The translations under genes and the position numbers were made by a program. The notes under the pieces are model-generated. The model made no database searches. It was not told where the DNA came from and worked only from the letters and a program-made list of their open reading frames with translations. A stretch of DNA of 9,772 bases, taken from the NCBI GenBank assembly GCA_023429845.1, contig JAEZCY010000137.1, forward strand, positions 1 through 9,772, read 5' to 3'. Of the stretch, positions 1 through 6,660 are shown one piece after another. How positions within the stretch are numbered: position 1 is the first letter of the stretch; every line of letters begins with the position of its first letter. This DNA comes from Acidobacteriota bacterium (GTDB taxonomy: Bacteria; Acidobacteriota; Vicinamibacteria; Vicinamibacterales; Vicinamibacteraceae).

Positions 1-1515
1 CAGGAGTACTTCCTGATCGACGCCCACTTCTACTACGCCCGGCCCGACCTGATCGGCGCCGGCCGTACGCTCTTCGGCGCGCGCCCGCCAAAGGGCCAGG
101 AGATGGAGGACCAGTACTTCGGCACCATCCCCGAGCGCGTGCTGGCCTGCATGCGTGAGGTGGAGGACGAGTTGTACGCGATTGGCGTGCCCGTCAAGAC
201 CCGCCACAACGAGGTCGCCCCGAGCCAGTACGAGATCGCGCCGATCTTCGAGCAGGCCAACGTCGCCACCGACCACCAGATGATGGTCATGGAGACGCTC
301 AAGCGGGTGGCCCCGAAGCACGGCCTCGCCTGCCTGCTCCACGAGAAGCCGTTTGCCGGCGTCAACGGCTCGGGGAAGCACGTCAACTGGAGCCTCTCCG
401 ACAGTGAGGGCAACAACCTCCTGAACCCGGGCGACACGCCGCACGACAACATGCAGTTCCTCGTGTTCTGCGCGGCGGTCCTGCGCGCGGTGAACCGCTT
501 CCAGGGACTGCTGCGCATGAGCGTGGCCAGTGCCGGCAACGATCACCGGCTCGGCGCCAACGAGGCGCCCCCCGCCATCATCTCGGTCTTCCTCGGCGAC
601 ATGCTCACGAGCATCTTCGAGCAGATCGAAAAGGGTGCCGCCCGCAGCACGACGCAGGGCGGGCTGCTCGAGACCGGCGTGGACGTGCTGCCGAAGCTGC
701 CGCGTGATGCCGGCGACCGCAACCGCACCAGCCCGTTTGCCTTCACCGGCAACAAGTTCGAGTTCCGCGCGGTGTCGTCCAACCAGAGCATCGCGTTCCC
801 GAACATCGTGCTGAACGTCGCGGTGGCCGAGTCGCTCGACTACATCGCCACCGAACTCGAGAAGGCCACGGCCGGCGGCGCCGAGCTCGAGGAGGCCATC
901 GGCAAGCTCCTGGTGAAGATCACCAAGGAGAGCAAGCGGATCATCTTCAACGGCAACGGCTACGCCGACGCCTGGCAGAAGGAGGCCGGCAAGCGTGGCC
1001 TGCTGAACCTGCGAAACACGGTTGACGCCCTCCCGGAACTCGCCACGGAGGAAGCGGTGCGTCTGTTCGAGACGTACAAGGTGCTCACGAGGCGCGAGCT
1101 CGAGGCGCGACTCGAGATCAACTTCGAGGCCTACATCAAGACCATCAACATCGAGGCGCAGACGATGGTGCTGATGGCCAACCGCTATGTCCTGCCGGCA
1201 GCGCTCGGCTACCTGACGCAGGTGGGCAACGCCGTCGCCGCGGGCAAGGCGGCTGGTGTCCAGAGCAAGGAGGCCAAGAAGCTCCTCACCGAGGTGAGCC
1301 GCCTCGTGGACACCTTCAAGCAGCGGACGGTGGCCCTCCAGAAGGCCCTGGCCCATGAAGGCAATGGCGACAGCCATCGTCACGCGAAGTACATGCGCGA
1401 CAAGGTCGTCCCGGCGATGACGGCCTTGCGCGAAGTCGGCGATGCGATCGAGTGCGTCGTCCCCTCCAACGAATGGCCGCTCCCCACCTACCGCGAGATG
1501 CTGTTCATCAAGTAG
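1..1515 (+). CDS. glnN: Type III glutamine synthetase (GlnN-type), 5'-truncated by window edge
   Basis: ATP-dependent ligation of ammonia to glutamate in the cytoplasm, giving glutamine. The reading frame is open from base 1, so 504 codons are visible plus a TAG stop; type III enzymes are usually about 700-730 residues, so roughly the first 200-230 are outside the window. Visible motifs, numbered from base 1: EYFLID (2-7), HNEVAPSQYE (69-78), KPFAGVNGSGKHVNWS (116-131), the GNDHRLGANEAPPAIIS block (179-195) and FTGNKFEFR (248-256). These correspond to the metal/glutamate and nucleotide-binding strands of the catalytic barrel, and the wording is that of type III, not type I or II, enzymes. The C-terminal part (about residue 260 onward) is the long helical region typical of GSIII. 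An internal ATG at 103 is not the start, because conserved sequence continues upstream of it. A strong hairpin follows about 90 bases after the stop. Family assignment is secure; physiological regulation cannot be read here. Confidence 0.95.
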   Translation, partial: QEYFLIDAHFYYARPDLIGAGRTLFGARPPKGQEMEDQYFGTIPERVLACMREVEDELYAIGVPVKTRHNEVAPSQYEIAPIFEQANVATDHQMMVMETLKRVAPKHGLACLLHEKPFAGVNGSGKHVNWSLSDSEGNNLLNPGDTPHDNMQFLVFCAAVLRAVNRFQGLLRMSVASAGNDHRLGANEAPPAIISVFLGDMLTSIFEQIEKGAARSTTQGGLLETGVDVLPKLPRDAGDRNRTSPFAFTGNKFEFRAVSSNQSIAFPNIVLNVAVAESLDYIATELEKATAGGAELEEAIGKLLVKITKESKRIIFNGNGYADAWQKEAGKRGLLNLRNTVDALPELATEEAVRLFETYKVLTRRELEARLEINFEAYIKTINIEAQTMVLMANRYVLPAALGYLTQVGNAVAAGKAAGVQSKEAKKLLTEVSRLVDTFKQRTVALQKALAHEGNGDSHRHAKYMRDKVVPAMTALREVGDAIECVVPSNEWPLPTYREMLFIK

Positions 1516-1601
1516 GCGCAAGGGCCGACCTTCGGCAATCGGCCGTCGGCGGTCGAAGAGCCCGCGAGTTCACAAAGGCTCCAGGCCGGCGGACGAGCCC
1601 G

Positions 1602-1654
1602 GTACAGGGAAAGGCGGGAGGCGCGCAGCGCTTCCCGCCTTTCGCTTTCTGTAC
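1602..1654. terminator. Long two-part hairpin, probable terminator of glutamine synthetase transcript
   Basis: An inner helix of 16 pairs joins 1609-1624 to 1628-1643 (GAAAGGCGGGA with TCCCGCCTTTC, one G-T pair, then GCGC with GCGC) around a 3-base GCA loop. An outer helix of 6 pairs joins GTACAG (1602-1607) to CTGTAC (1649-1654), with an internal loop of 1 base on the left and 5 on the right. There is only a broken T-run (GCTTTCT) on the + strand, so it is not a textbook intrinsic terminator. Position after one gene and before the next, with no gene inside, favours transcription termination or 3'-end stabilisation of the upstream mRNA. It could also act in the leader of the downstream gene if transcription reads through. 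Confidence 0.65.
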
Positions 1655-1662
1655 GTCTGCCG

Positions 1663-1668
1663 TATCCT
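1663..1668 (+). promoter_or_regulatory. Weak -10-like box upstream of gyrB/parE
   Basis: TATCCT matches TATAAT at four of six positions and lies just 3' of the hairpin, about 60 bases before the ATG at 1728. No convincing -35 hexamer is visible. Placement after the terminator-like element is sensible for a promoter, but the match alone is weak. Confidence 0.2.
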
Positions 1669-1727
1669 TGCTCGGGTCCTCCGCTGCCTCAGGTAGGCTG
1701 CAGGCCGCAGGCCCGCGATCCCCCCGA

Positions 1728-3632
1728 ATGAGCACGTCCTACACCGCGAAAGACATCACCGTCCTCGAGGGGCTCGAGCCCGTCCGTAAACGCCCCGGCA
1801 TGTACATCGGCGGCGTCGGCGCCTCCGGCCTGCACCACCTGGTGTGGGAGATCGTCGACAACGCCATCGACGAGGCGATGAACGGGCACGCCACGCACAT
1901 CGGCGTGACGCTGCACGCCGACGGCAGTTCCATCACCGTCACCGACGATGGCCGCGGCATTCCCGTTGACGTGCATGCGAAGACGAAGAAGACGGCGTTG
2001 GAGATCATCTTCACGGTGCTGCACGCCGGGGGCAAGTTCGAGCAGGGCAACTACAAGACCTCGGGCGGCCTGCATGGTGTGGGCGCCAGCGTGGTCAACG
2101 CACTGTCGAAGGACCTCGTCGCGACGGTCAAACGGGACGGCGCGCTCTGGGAACTCCGCTTCCGGCAGGGCGTCCCGCAAGGGGCCGTGAAGAAGCTCGG
2201 CCCCGCGCGCGGTACGGGCACGACTGTCTACTTCCATCCGGACGCGACGATTTTCCCGAAGATCGAGTTCGATGCCGACATCATCGCGCAGCGCCTGGAA
2301 ATCGCGAGCTACCTGCACCGCGGCCTGAAGATCACGTTCGACAACGAGGTGACGCGACAGAAGGTCACCTACAACCACTCGAACGGCATCGCCGATTACC
2401 TGAAGAAGCTCGTCGGCGATCGCGGCGCGCGGCCGGTGCACGACACGGCATTCGTCGTCTCGCGTGAGGGCGCACTCCGGCTCGACCTGGCGCTGCAGTG
2501 GACCGAGTCCACCGACGAGCATCTCCGCAGCTACGTGAACGGCATCCCGACCGGCTCTGGCGGTACGCACGAGAACGGACTGCGCGCCGGCCTCGGCAAG
2601 GCGATGCGCAACTTCATCGACACGCACAACCTCACACCCCGGGGCGTCACCCTGACGGCCGAGGACCTTCGTGAAGGGCTGATTGGCGTGCTCAGCGTGT
2701 TCGTGGAGGAGCCGCAGTTCCAGGGGCAGACAAAGGACCGCCTGAACAACCCCGAAGTGCTGTCGGCCGTGGACGGTCTCGTCCGCCCGGCGCTCGAGCA
2801 CTGGCTCAATCACAACATCTCGATTGCCGAGGCAATCGTCGCACGCGTCATTCTCGCGGCCCGCGCCCGCGAGGCCAGTCGCGCCGCGCAGCAGGAGGTC
2901 ACGCGCAAGACCGCGACGGCCCACCGGTTGACGCTGCCGGGCAAGCTGTCCGACTGCACCACCACCAATCGCGGGCTCAGCGAGTTGTTCATCGTCGAAG
3001 GCGATTCGGCCGGCGGTTCGGCCAAGCAGGGGCGCGACCGCGTTCGACAGGCCATCCTCCCCCTCCGCGGCAAGGTGCTCAACACGGAGAGCGCGTCCAC
3101 GGCGAAGGTGCTCGAGAACAAGGAACTCGCCGACCTGGTCACCGCGCTCGGGTGTGGCGTCGGCAAGCATTTCGACATCGCGCGGCTGCGGTACGGCAAG
3201 GTGATCCTCCTCGCCGACGCCGACTCGGACGGGCACCACATCTCCACGCTGCTGCTCACGTTCATCTACCGGCACATGCCGCAGCTCATCGCCGCCGGAC
3301 GCGTGTATCTCGCCCAGCCGCCGCTCTACCGCATCGACGTCGGCAAGGAAACGTTCTGGGCTCAGGACGATGCGCAGCGCGACGCGATCGTGCGGAAGGT
3401 CACCGGGCGTGCCAAGCCCGAGATCACGCGGTTCAAGGGCCTCGGCGAGATGATGCCCAAGGTGTTGTGGGACACGACCCTCAACCCGAAGACGCGCCGG
3501 CTGCTCCGCGTGACGATCGCCGACCAGCTGGTCACCGACCGGGTCATCAACGAGCTGATGGGCAAGGATGCCTCCGCGCGGTTCCGCTTCATCATGGACC
3601 GCGCCGAACAGGCCGAAGAACTCGACGTGTAG
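1728..3632 (+). CDS. gyrB: DNA gyrase / topoisomerase IV subunit B (type IIA topoisomerase ATPase subunit)
   Basis: ATPase and TOPRIM subunit of a type IIA topoisomerase, which with a GyrA/ParC partner passes one DNA duplex through another to control supercoiling or separate daughter chromosomes. The 634 residues are a complete short-form protein (no E. coli GyrB-type ~170-residue insertion). GHKL ATPase: E41 and N45 in EIVDNAIDEA, DGRGIP (74-79), GGLHGVG (113-119). Transducer: QTK loop at 334-336. TOPRIM: E424 in VEGDSAGG and DADSDGHH with D497, D499, D501. A GLGEMMP block and an ending in LDV close the chain. The start at ATG 1728 is chosen because the following SYTAKDITVLEGLEPVRKRP is the normal N-terminus; no Shine-Dalgarno is seen. 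Wording such as PQFQGQTKDRLNNPEV is closer to ParE-like proteins than to classical GyrB, so the gene could be parE; no gyrA/parC is adjacent to decide. The gene symbol is therefore provisional. Confidence 0.93.
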   Translation: MSTSYTAKDITVLEGLEPVRKRPGMYIGGVGASGLHHLVWEIVDNAIDEAMNGHATHIGVTLHADGSSITVTDDGRGIPVDVHAKTKKTALEIIFTVLHAGGKFEQGNYKTSGGLHGVGASVVNALSKDLVATVKRDGALWELRFRQGVPQGAVKKLGPARGTGTTVYFHPDATIFPKIEFDADIIAQRLEIASYLHRGLKITFDNEVTRQKVTYNHSNGIADYLKKLVGDRGARPVHDTAFVVSREGALRLDLALQWTESTDEHLRSYVNGIPTGSGGTHENGLRAGLGKAMRNFIDTHNLTPRGVTLTAEDLREGLIGVLSVFVEEPQFQGQTKDRLNNPEVLSAVDGLVRPALEHWLNHNISIAEAIVARVILAARAREASRAAQQEVTRKTATAHRLTLPGKLSDCTTTNRGLSELFIVEGDSAGGSAKQGRDRVRQAILPLRGKVLNTESASTAKVLENKELADLVTALGCGVGKHFDIARLRYGKVILLADADSDGHHISTLLLTFIYRHMPQLIAAGRVYLAQPPLYRIDVGKETFWAQDDAQRDAIVRKVTGRAKPEITRFKGLGEMMPKVLWDTTLNPKTRRLLRVTIADQLVTDRVINELMGKDASARFRFIMDRAEQAEELDV

Positions 3633-3670
3633 CGTCGGCGCTCGATGCCCGCCTGACGTTCCCGTCCGGT

Positions 3671-3676
3671 TATACT
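3671..3676 (+). promoter_or_regulatory. TATACT -10-like box immediately before the SGNH gene
   Basis: TATACT matches TATAAT at five of six positions in an otherwise GC-rich stretch and ends 13 bases before the GTG start at 3690. Initiation about 7 bases after the box would give a leader of only some 6 bases. No -35 hexamer is visible at 16-18 bases spacing (CCCGCC there). It lies in the 57-base gap after the topoisomerase gene and would drive the two-gene acylation unit. Confidence 0.4.
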
Positions 3677-3689
3677 TCCTCGGCCGTAC

Positions 3690-4796
3690 GTGTCCGAATC
3701 GCCTCTCCCGCCGCCCCATCCGCACGAACTCCCCCGCAAACCGCCGGCCGAATGGTCACGCCGCGGGGTGTTCCGTCTCCTCGCGCTCGTCGTCGCCGCG
3801 GCCGTCGTCCCGCTGCTGTGGCATCCGCTGATGTCGTGGGTGTCCACCGACACGGCCGAGCCGAGCTACCTGCCGGCGCTCGAGTCCTCGCGCGTCCGGA
3901 CGGCGTTCAGGCCCGACCGGATCAAGGACCTGCAGCGCCTGCGTCCCTCCTACGTGTTCATCGGAGATTCGATGCTCGGCACGCGCATCGACGCCGGCTA
4001 TCTGGCAGGGCTGCTCGGTGAGGACGTCGCCTTCCTCGATCGCGCCGGGACGGGCTCCGCGTACTGGTATCTCGCGTTCAAGAACCTGCTCATCCCCAGC
4101 GGTGTGCGTCCCAAGGTCGTGTTCTTCTTCTTCCGCGACCTGAACATGACCGACCCGCTGTTCCGGCTCACCGGGCCGTTCCGCTGGTCGCTCGACGAGG
4201 TGGCACAGAGCCAGGAACCGGCGCTGGACGATGTGATCGCGGCCCGCATGCGCGGGCCATGGTTCCGGGTGCACAACGCGGTCAATGCGGCGTATGGGGT
4301 AGACCGTGCGAACGCGTGGGTCGAGCGGCAGTTGTACGACTGGCCGACTCGCCTGTGGACCGACGATGAGGCATCGCGCCGGGCGTGGCTCGACACGATG
4401 AACTTCGAGATCATGGGGCTCGAGCGCCTGCGACCGATGGAAGCGGCCGACCTGCAGGCGGCCGAAGACGCCGAGGCCGACTTCGCGCGCAACATGCCGC
4501 GCTCGGTGCTCCCCCTCATCGTCGACCTGGCCAAGGCTCACGACATCAAGGTCTGCTTCGTGCGGGTCCAGCGTCGGCCGGTTGGCAACAAGCCGCCGCC
4601 CCAGTCGCCACGCATGCAGGAGTACATGCGGCAGTTTCGTGCCTATGTGGAGCGCGGGGGCATGTACTTCCACGACGACACGGGCGACAAGATGCAGACC
4701 CTCGCGATGTACGAGGACGGCGACCACATCGCCCGCGAGCACCGGCAGCGCTACACCCGGCAGTTCCGCGCCAATCTGAACCACCTCTTCCGATGA
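3690..4796 (+). CDS. Membrane-anchored SGNH/GDSL-like protein, probable partner of the downstream MBOAT acyltransferase
   Basis: A 368-residue protein with a short proline-rich cytoplasmic N-terminus, one hydrophobic segment at about 27-47 preceded by basic residues (SRRGVFRLL), then a soluble, probably periplasmic domain. The domain has two SGNH-type landmarks: YVFIGDSM with the candidate nucleophile S94 in a GDS motif, and a C-terminal D343-G-D-H346 (a DxxH motif) followed by RQRYTRQF, as in AlgJ/AlgX/DHHW-like and DltD-like acetylation factors. I cannot assign blocks II and III with confidence; DRAGTGSAYW (about 115-124) is a candidate block II. The GTG start is the first possible start after an in-frame TGA at 3654-3656; GTG 3768 is an alternative but would shorten the basic lead before the membrane segment. 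The stop overlaps the start of the MBOAT gene (ATGA), implying translational coupling. Inferred role: accepting the acyl group exported by the MBOAT protein and placing it on an extracytoplasmic polymer. The exact family and substrate are not recognisable to me. Confidence 0.75.
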   Translation: MSESPLPPPHPHELPRKPPAEWSRRGVFRLLALVVAAAVVPLLWHPLMSWVSTDTAEPSYLPALESSRVRTAFRPDRIKDLQRLRPSYVFIGDSMLGTRIDAGYLAGLLGEDVAFLDRAGTGSAYWYLAFKNLLIPSGVRPKVVFFFFRDLNMTDPLFRLTGPFRWSLDEVAQSQEPALDDVIAARMRGPWFRVHNAVNAAYGVDRANAWVERQLYDWPTRLWTDDEASRRAWLDTMNFEIMGLERLRPMEAADLQAAEDAEADFARNMPRSVLPLIVDLAKAHDIKVCFVRVQRRPVGNKPPPQSPRMQEYMRQFRAYVERGGMYFHDDTGDKMQTLAMYEDGDHIAREHRQRYTRQFRANLNHLFR

Positions 4797-6301
4797 CGTT
4801 CCACAGTCTGGACTTCGTCGCGTTCTTCCTGATCGTGACGGCCGTCTACTGGCGGCTGTCACACGGCGCGCAGAACTGGTTCCTGCTCGGCGCGAGCTAC
4901 CTGTTCTACGGCTGGGTGGAGCCGTGGTTCTGTATCCTGCTCGGTGGCACCACGCTCGTGGACTGGTGGGTGGCGCTGCAGATGGAGGCTCGCACCGCCG
5001 AGACCGCGAGTCCTGCGGCGGTCTCCGCCGCGGCCGCTGCCGAACGCAAGCGTCGCCGCACGTGGCTGCTCGTCAGCCTGATCTCGAACCTCTCGGTGCT
5101 CGGGTTCTTCAAGTACTACAACTTCTTCGTCGACAGCGTGGCGGGAGCGCTTGGCGCGCTGGGGCTCACGGTGCCCTTGCCGGTGCTCAACATCGTGTTG
5201 CCGGTGGGCATCTCGTTCTACACGTTCCAGAGCCTCAGCTACACGATCGACGTCTACCGCGGTCGTCTGGCCGCGACGCGATCGTTGCGCGACTTCGCGC
5301 TGTTTGTCGCGTTCTTCCCGCAACTCGTCGCAGGCCCGATCGAACGGGCCGAGGCGCTGCTGCCGCGCGTCCAGCAGGTGCGCGTGTTCAACCTCGTGGT
5401 GGCGCGCGACGCGCTCGTGCTGATGGCCTGGGGCTTCTTCAAGAAGCTGGTGATCGCCGACAACGTCGGCATCATCGCCAACCGCGTGTTCGCGATGAAG
5501 GACCCCGGCTTCGAGATGCTGTGGGCCGGGGTGTTCGCCTTCGGCATCCAGATCTATGCGGACTTCTCGGCGTACACGGACATCGCGCGGGGGGCGGCGC
5601 GGTGGCTCGGGTTCGACCTGATGAAGAACTTCAACCATCCCTACATGGCGACGTCACCGTCGGACTTCTGGCGGCGGTGGCACATCTCGCTGTCGTCGTG
5701 GTTCAGGGACTATCTCTACATCCCCCTCGGCGGGTCGCGCCACGGACTGCCACGCACGCTGGCCAACGTCATGATCACGTTCGTCATCTCAGGCTTGTGG
5801 CACGGAGCGGCGTGGAACTTCGTGATGTGGGGCGCCTTCCACGGCACGCTGCTCGTCATCGAACGGGTATGGGGCGCCGTCCTGCACGGCGCTCGACACG
5901 CGGGCCGCCACCGAGCCCGTGCCGTGCCCCTGTGGCGGGCCATTCCTCAGTGGGCCCTGATGTTCGTGCTGGTCCACATCGGCTGGCTCATGTTCCGCGA
6001 GGGCGATGCGGCCATGCTGATGCGCGACCTCGCGCTGGTGCCCGGCGTGGCGCCCCTGGCTGAACGACAGGCGGGGCTCTATCTGTTCCTCATCGCGTTC
6101 ACGTTGTCGCTGCCGCTGTGGGCGCACAGTCTCTGGACGGCGTGGCGCGGGCGCTCGTACACGGATCGTCCCGCGGTGCGGGAGCAGGACATCCCGGTGC
6201 GGACGCTGGCGTGGCAGGCTGTCGCGGTGGCCGTCATGTTCGCGACGATCCTCGTGTTGCGCAGCCGCACCACGCTCGACTTCATCTATTTCGCGTTCTG
6301 A
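4793..6301 (+). CDS. AlgI-like MBOAT family membrane-bound O-acyltransferase
   Basis: A 502-residue polytopic inner-membrane protein of the MBOAT family, which moves acyl (typically acetyl) groups across the membrane for O-acylation of extracellular polymers such as alginate, other exopolysaccharides, teichoic acid or peptidoglycan. Characteristic blocks: PVGISFYTFQSLSYTIDVYRG (about 137-157, less than fully listed), FFPQLVAGPIERAE (174-187), SDFWRRWHISLSSWFRDYLY with H297, and SGLWHGAAWNF with H337, the conserved MBOAT histidine. The chain ends in FIYFAF, matching the usual AlgI-family C-terminus. Many hydrophobic stretches run throughout, starting at about 5-20. The ATG at 4793 overlaps the preceding stop by 4 bases and gives the usual FHSLDFVAFF N-terminus. 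A loop at about 64-90 is rich in Ala and then Arg/Lys, likely cytoplasmic. Family is secure; substrate is unknown because no biosynthesis gene is adjacent. The symbol algI is avoided for that reason. Confidence 0.93.
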   Translation: MTFHSLDFVAFFLIVTAVYWRLSHGAQNWFLLGASYLFYGWVEPWFCILLGGTTLVDWWVALQMEARTAETASPAAVSAAAAAERKRRRTWLLVSLISNLSVLGFFKYYNFFVDSVAGALGALGLTVPLPVLNIVLPVGISFYTFQSLSYTIDVYRGRLAATRSLRDFALFVAFFPQLVAGPIERAEALLPRVQQVRVFNLVVARDALVLMAWGFFKKLVIADNVGIIANRVFAMKDPGFEMLWAGVFAFGIQIYADFSAYTDIARGAARWLGFDLMKNFNHPYMATSPSDFWRRWHISLSSWFRDYLYIPLGGSRHGLPRTLANVMITFVISGLWHGAAWNFVMWGAFHGTLLVIERVWGAVLHGARHAGRHRARAVPLWRAIPQWALMFVLVHIGWLMFREGDAAMLMRDLALVPGVAPLAERQAGLYLFLIAFTLSLPLWAHSLWTAWRGRSYTDRPAVREQDIPVRTLAWQAVAVAVMFATILVLRSRTTLDFIYFAF

Positions 6302-6382
6302 GACGGCTGAGTCGGCCTCGCGTGCGTGGGCCAGCCTTACCATGCTTGGCGGGCTGCCGCCTGCAGCCCCCGCGTGACCGTG

Positions 6383-6646
6383 ATGTTCCTTGACGACCCG
6401 TCTCGCCCGTTCGCCGCCGTCGTGCTCGAGGCACTCGCCGGGCACGGGCTGCGTCCCCGCCTCACCACATCAGTGGACCTGTTGCGAGGCTATGTGAGCG
6501 ACCTGTACCGCTACGAGATCCGTCGGTTGCGCATGCGCCTGCTGGCCGGTGGCATCGCGAAGGCGGACTACGCCGACGCGGTGCGGGCGCTGCGCCGGCG
6601 TTACGTGTTGTTGTCGGTGCCCAAGGATCGATGGCGGGTGCGATAG
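6383..6646 (+). CDS. Small basic hypothetical protein upstream of OGDH E1
   Basis: About 87 residues from ATG 6383; GTG 6374, GTG 6380 or GTG 6326 are in-frame alternatives (up to 106 residues). I do not recognise a family with certainty. The N-terminal part is mixed hydrophobic (RPFAAVVLEALAGHGLRP); the C-terminal half is strongly basic and helix-prone, with DLYRYEIRRLRMRLLAGGIAK followed by DYADAVRALRRRY. The pattern 'L..LL..G.I...DY......LR.RY' faintly resembles the short SHOCT-type helical hairpin, which is inference only. There is no signal peptide or membrane segment. It lies between the MBOAT gene (gap about 80 bases) and E1, its TAG stop is 14 bases before the preferred E1 start, and a possible -10 box for E1 overlaps the stop. 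No Shine-Dalgarno is evident. Codon use resembles its neighbours, and no other frame here offers a better gene, so I believe it is real but with moderate certainty. Confidence 0.55.
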   Translation: MFLDDPSRPFAAVVLEALAGHGLRPRLTTSVDLLRGYVSDLYRYEIRRLRMRLLAGGIAKADYADAVRALRRRYVLLSVPKDRWRVR

Positions 6647-6649
6647 AAT
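6644..6649 (+). promoter_or_regulatory. TAGAAT -10-like box immediately before OGDH E1
   Basis: TAGAAT matches TATAAT at five of six positions and ends 11 bases before ATG 6661; its first three bases are also the stop codon of the small upstream gene. Initiation about 7 bases downstream would leave a leader of roughly 4 bases, and would exclude the alternative ATG at 6631 from the transcript. No -35 hexamer is visible at normal spacing (CCAAGG there). Confidence 0.4.
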
Positions 6650-6660
6650 CTCGACTTCGT

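Larger units (their letters stand above)
1516..1727. other. Intergenic region between glutamine synthetase and gyrB/parE
   Basis: About 210 bases without a convincing gene. It contains the strong hairpin at 1602-1654, a weaker 6-bp inverted repeat just after the stop codon (GGCCGA 1523-1528 with TCGGCC 1539-1544; alternative pairings exist) and a weak promoter-like TATCCT at 1663-1668. The gyrB/parE frame stays open through this region back to 1452, inside the glutamine synthetase gene, but the translation is low-complexity and unlike any GyrB N-terminus, so I treat it as non-coding. Confidence 0.7.

Noticed and set aside
1452..1727. Upstream extension of the topoisomerase frame overlapping the glutamine synthetase gene
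   Set aside because: It would run through the terminator-like hairpin and add about 92 residues unlike any GyrB/ParE N-terminus; the family N-terminus begins at ATG 1728.
1689..3725. Long open frame on the - strand (678 codons) opposite the topoisomerase gene
   Set aside because: The translation is dominated by Arg, Val, His, Glu and Gly with no domain, as expected for the antisense of a GC-rich gene with G/C third positions. The + strand protein is unmistakable.
4385..4792. Upstream extension of the MBOAT frame into the SGNH gene
   Set aside because: The added residues are Arg/His/Gly-rich out-of-frame translation; the MBOAT N-terminus starts naturally at ATG 4793.
3756..4862. Open frame on the - strand (368 codons) opposite the SGNH gene
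   Set aside because: Although the + strand gene is less familiar, it has a membrane anchor, GDS and DxxH motifs and couples to the MBOAT gene; the antisense product is low-complexity Arg/His/Val-rich.
6351..6369. 7-bp hairpin GGGCTGC/GCAGCCC with a 5-base loop after the MBOAT gene
   Set aside because: Short, with no T-tract, in GC-rich DNA where such repeats arise often; it may also lie within the 5' part of the small gene if the GTG 6326 start is used. Not enough to call a terminator.
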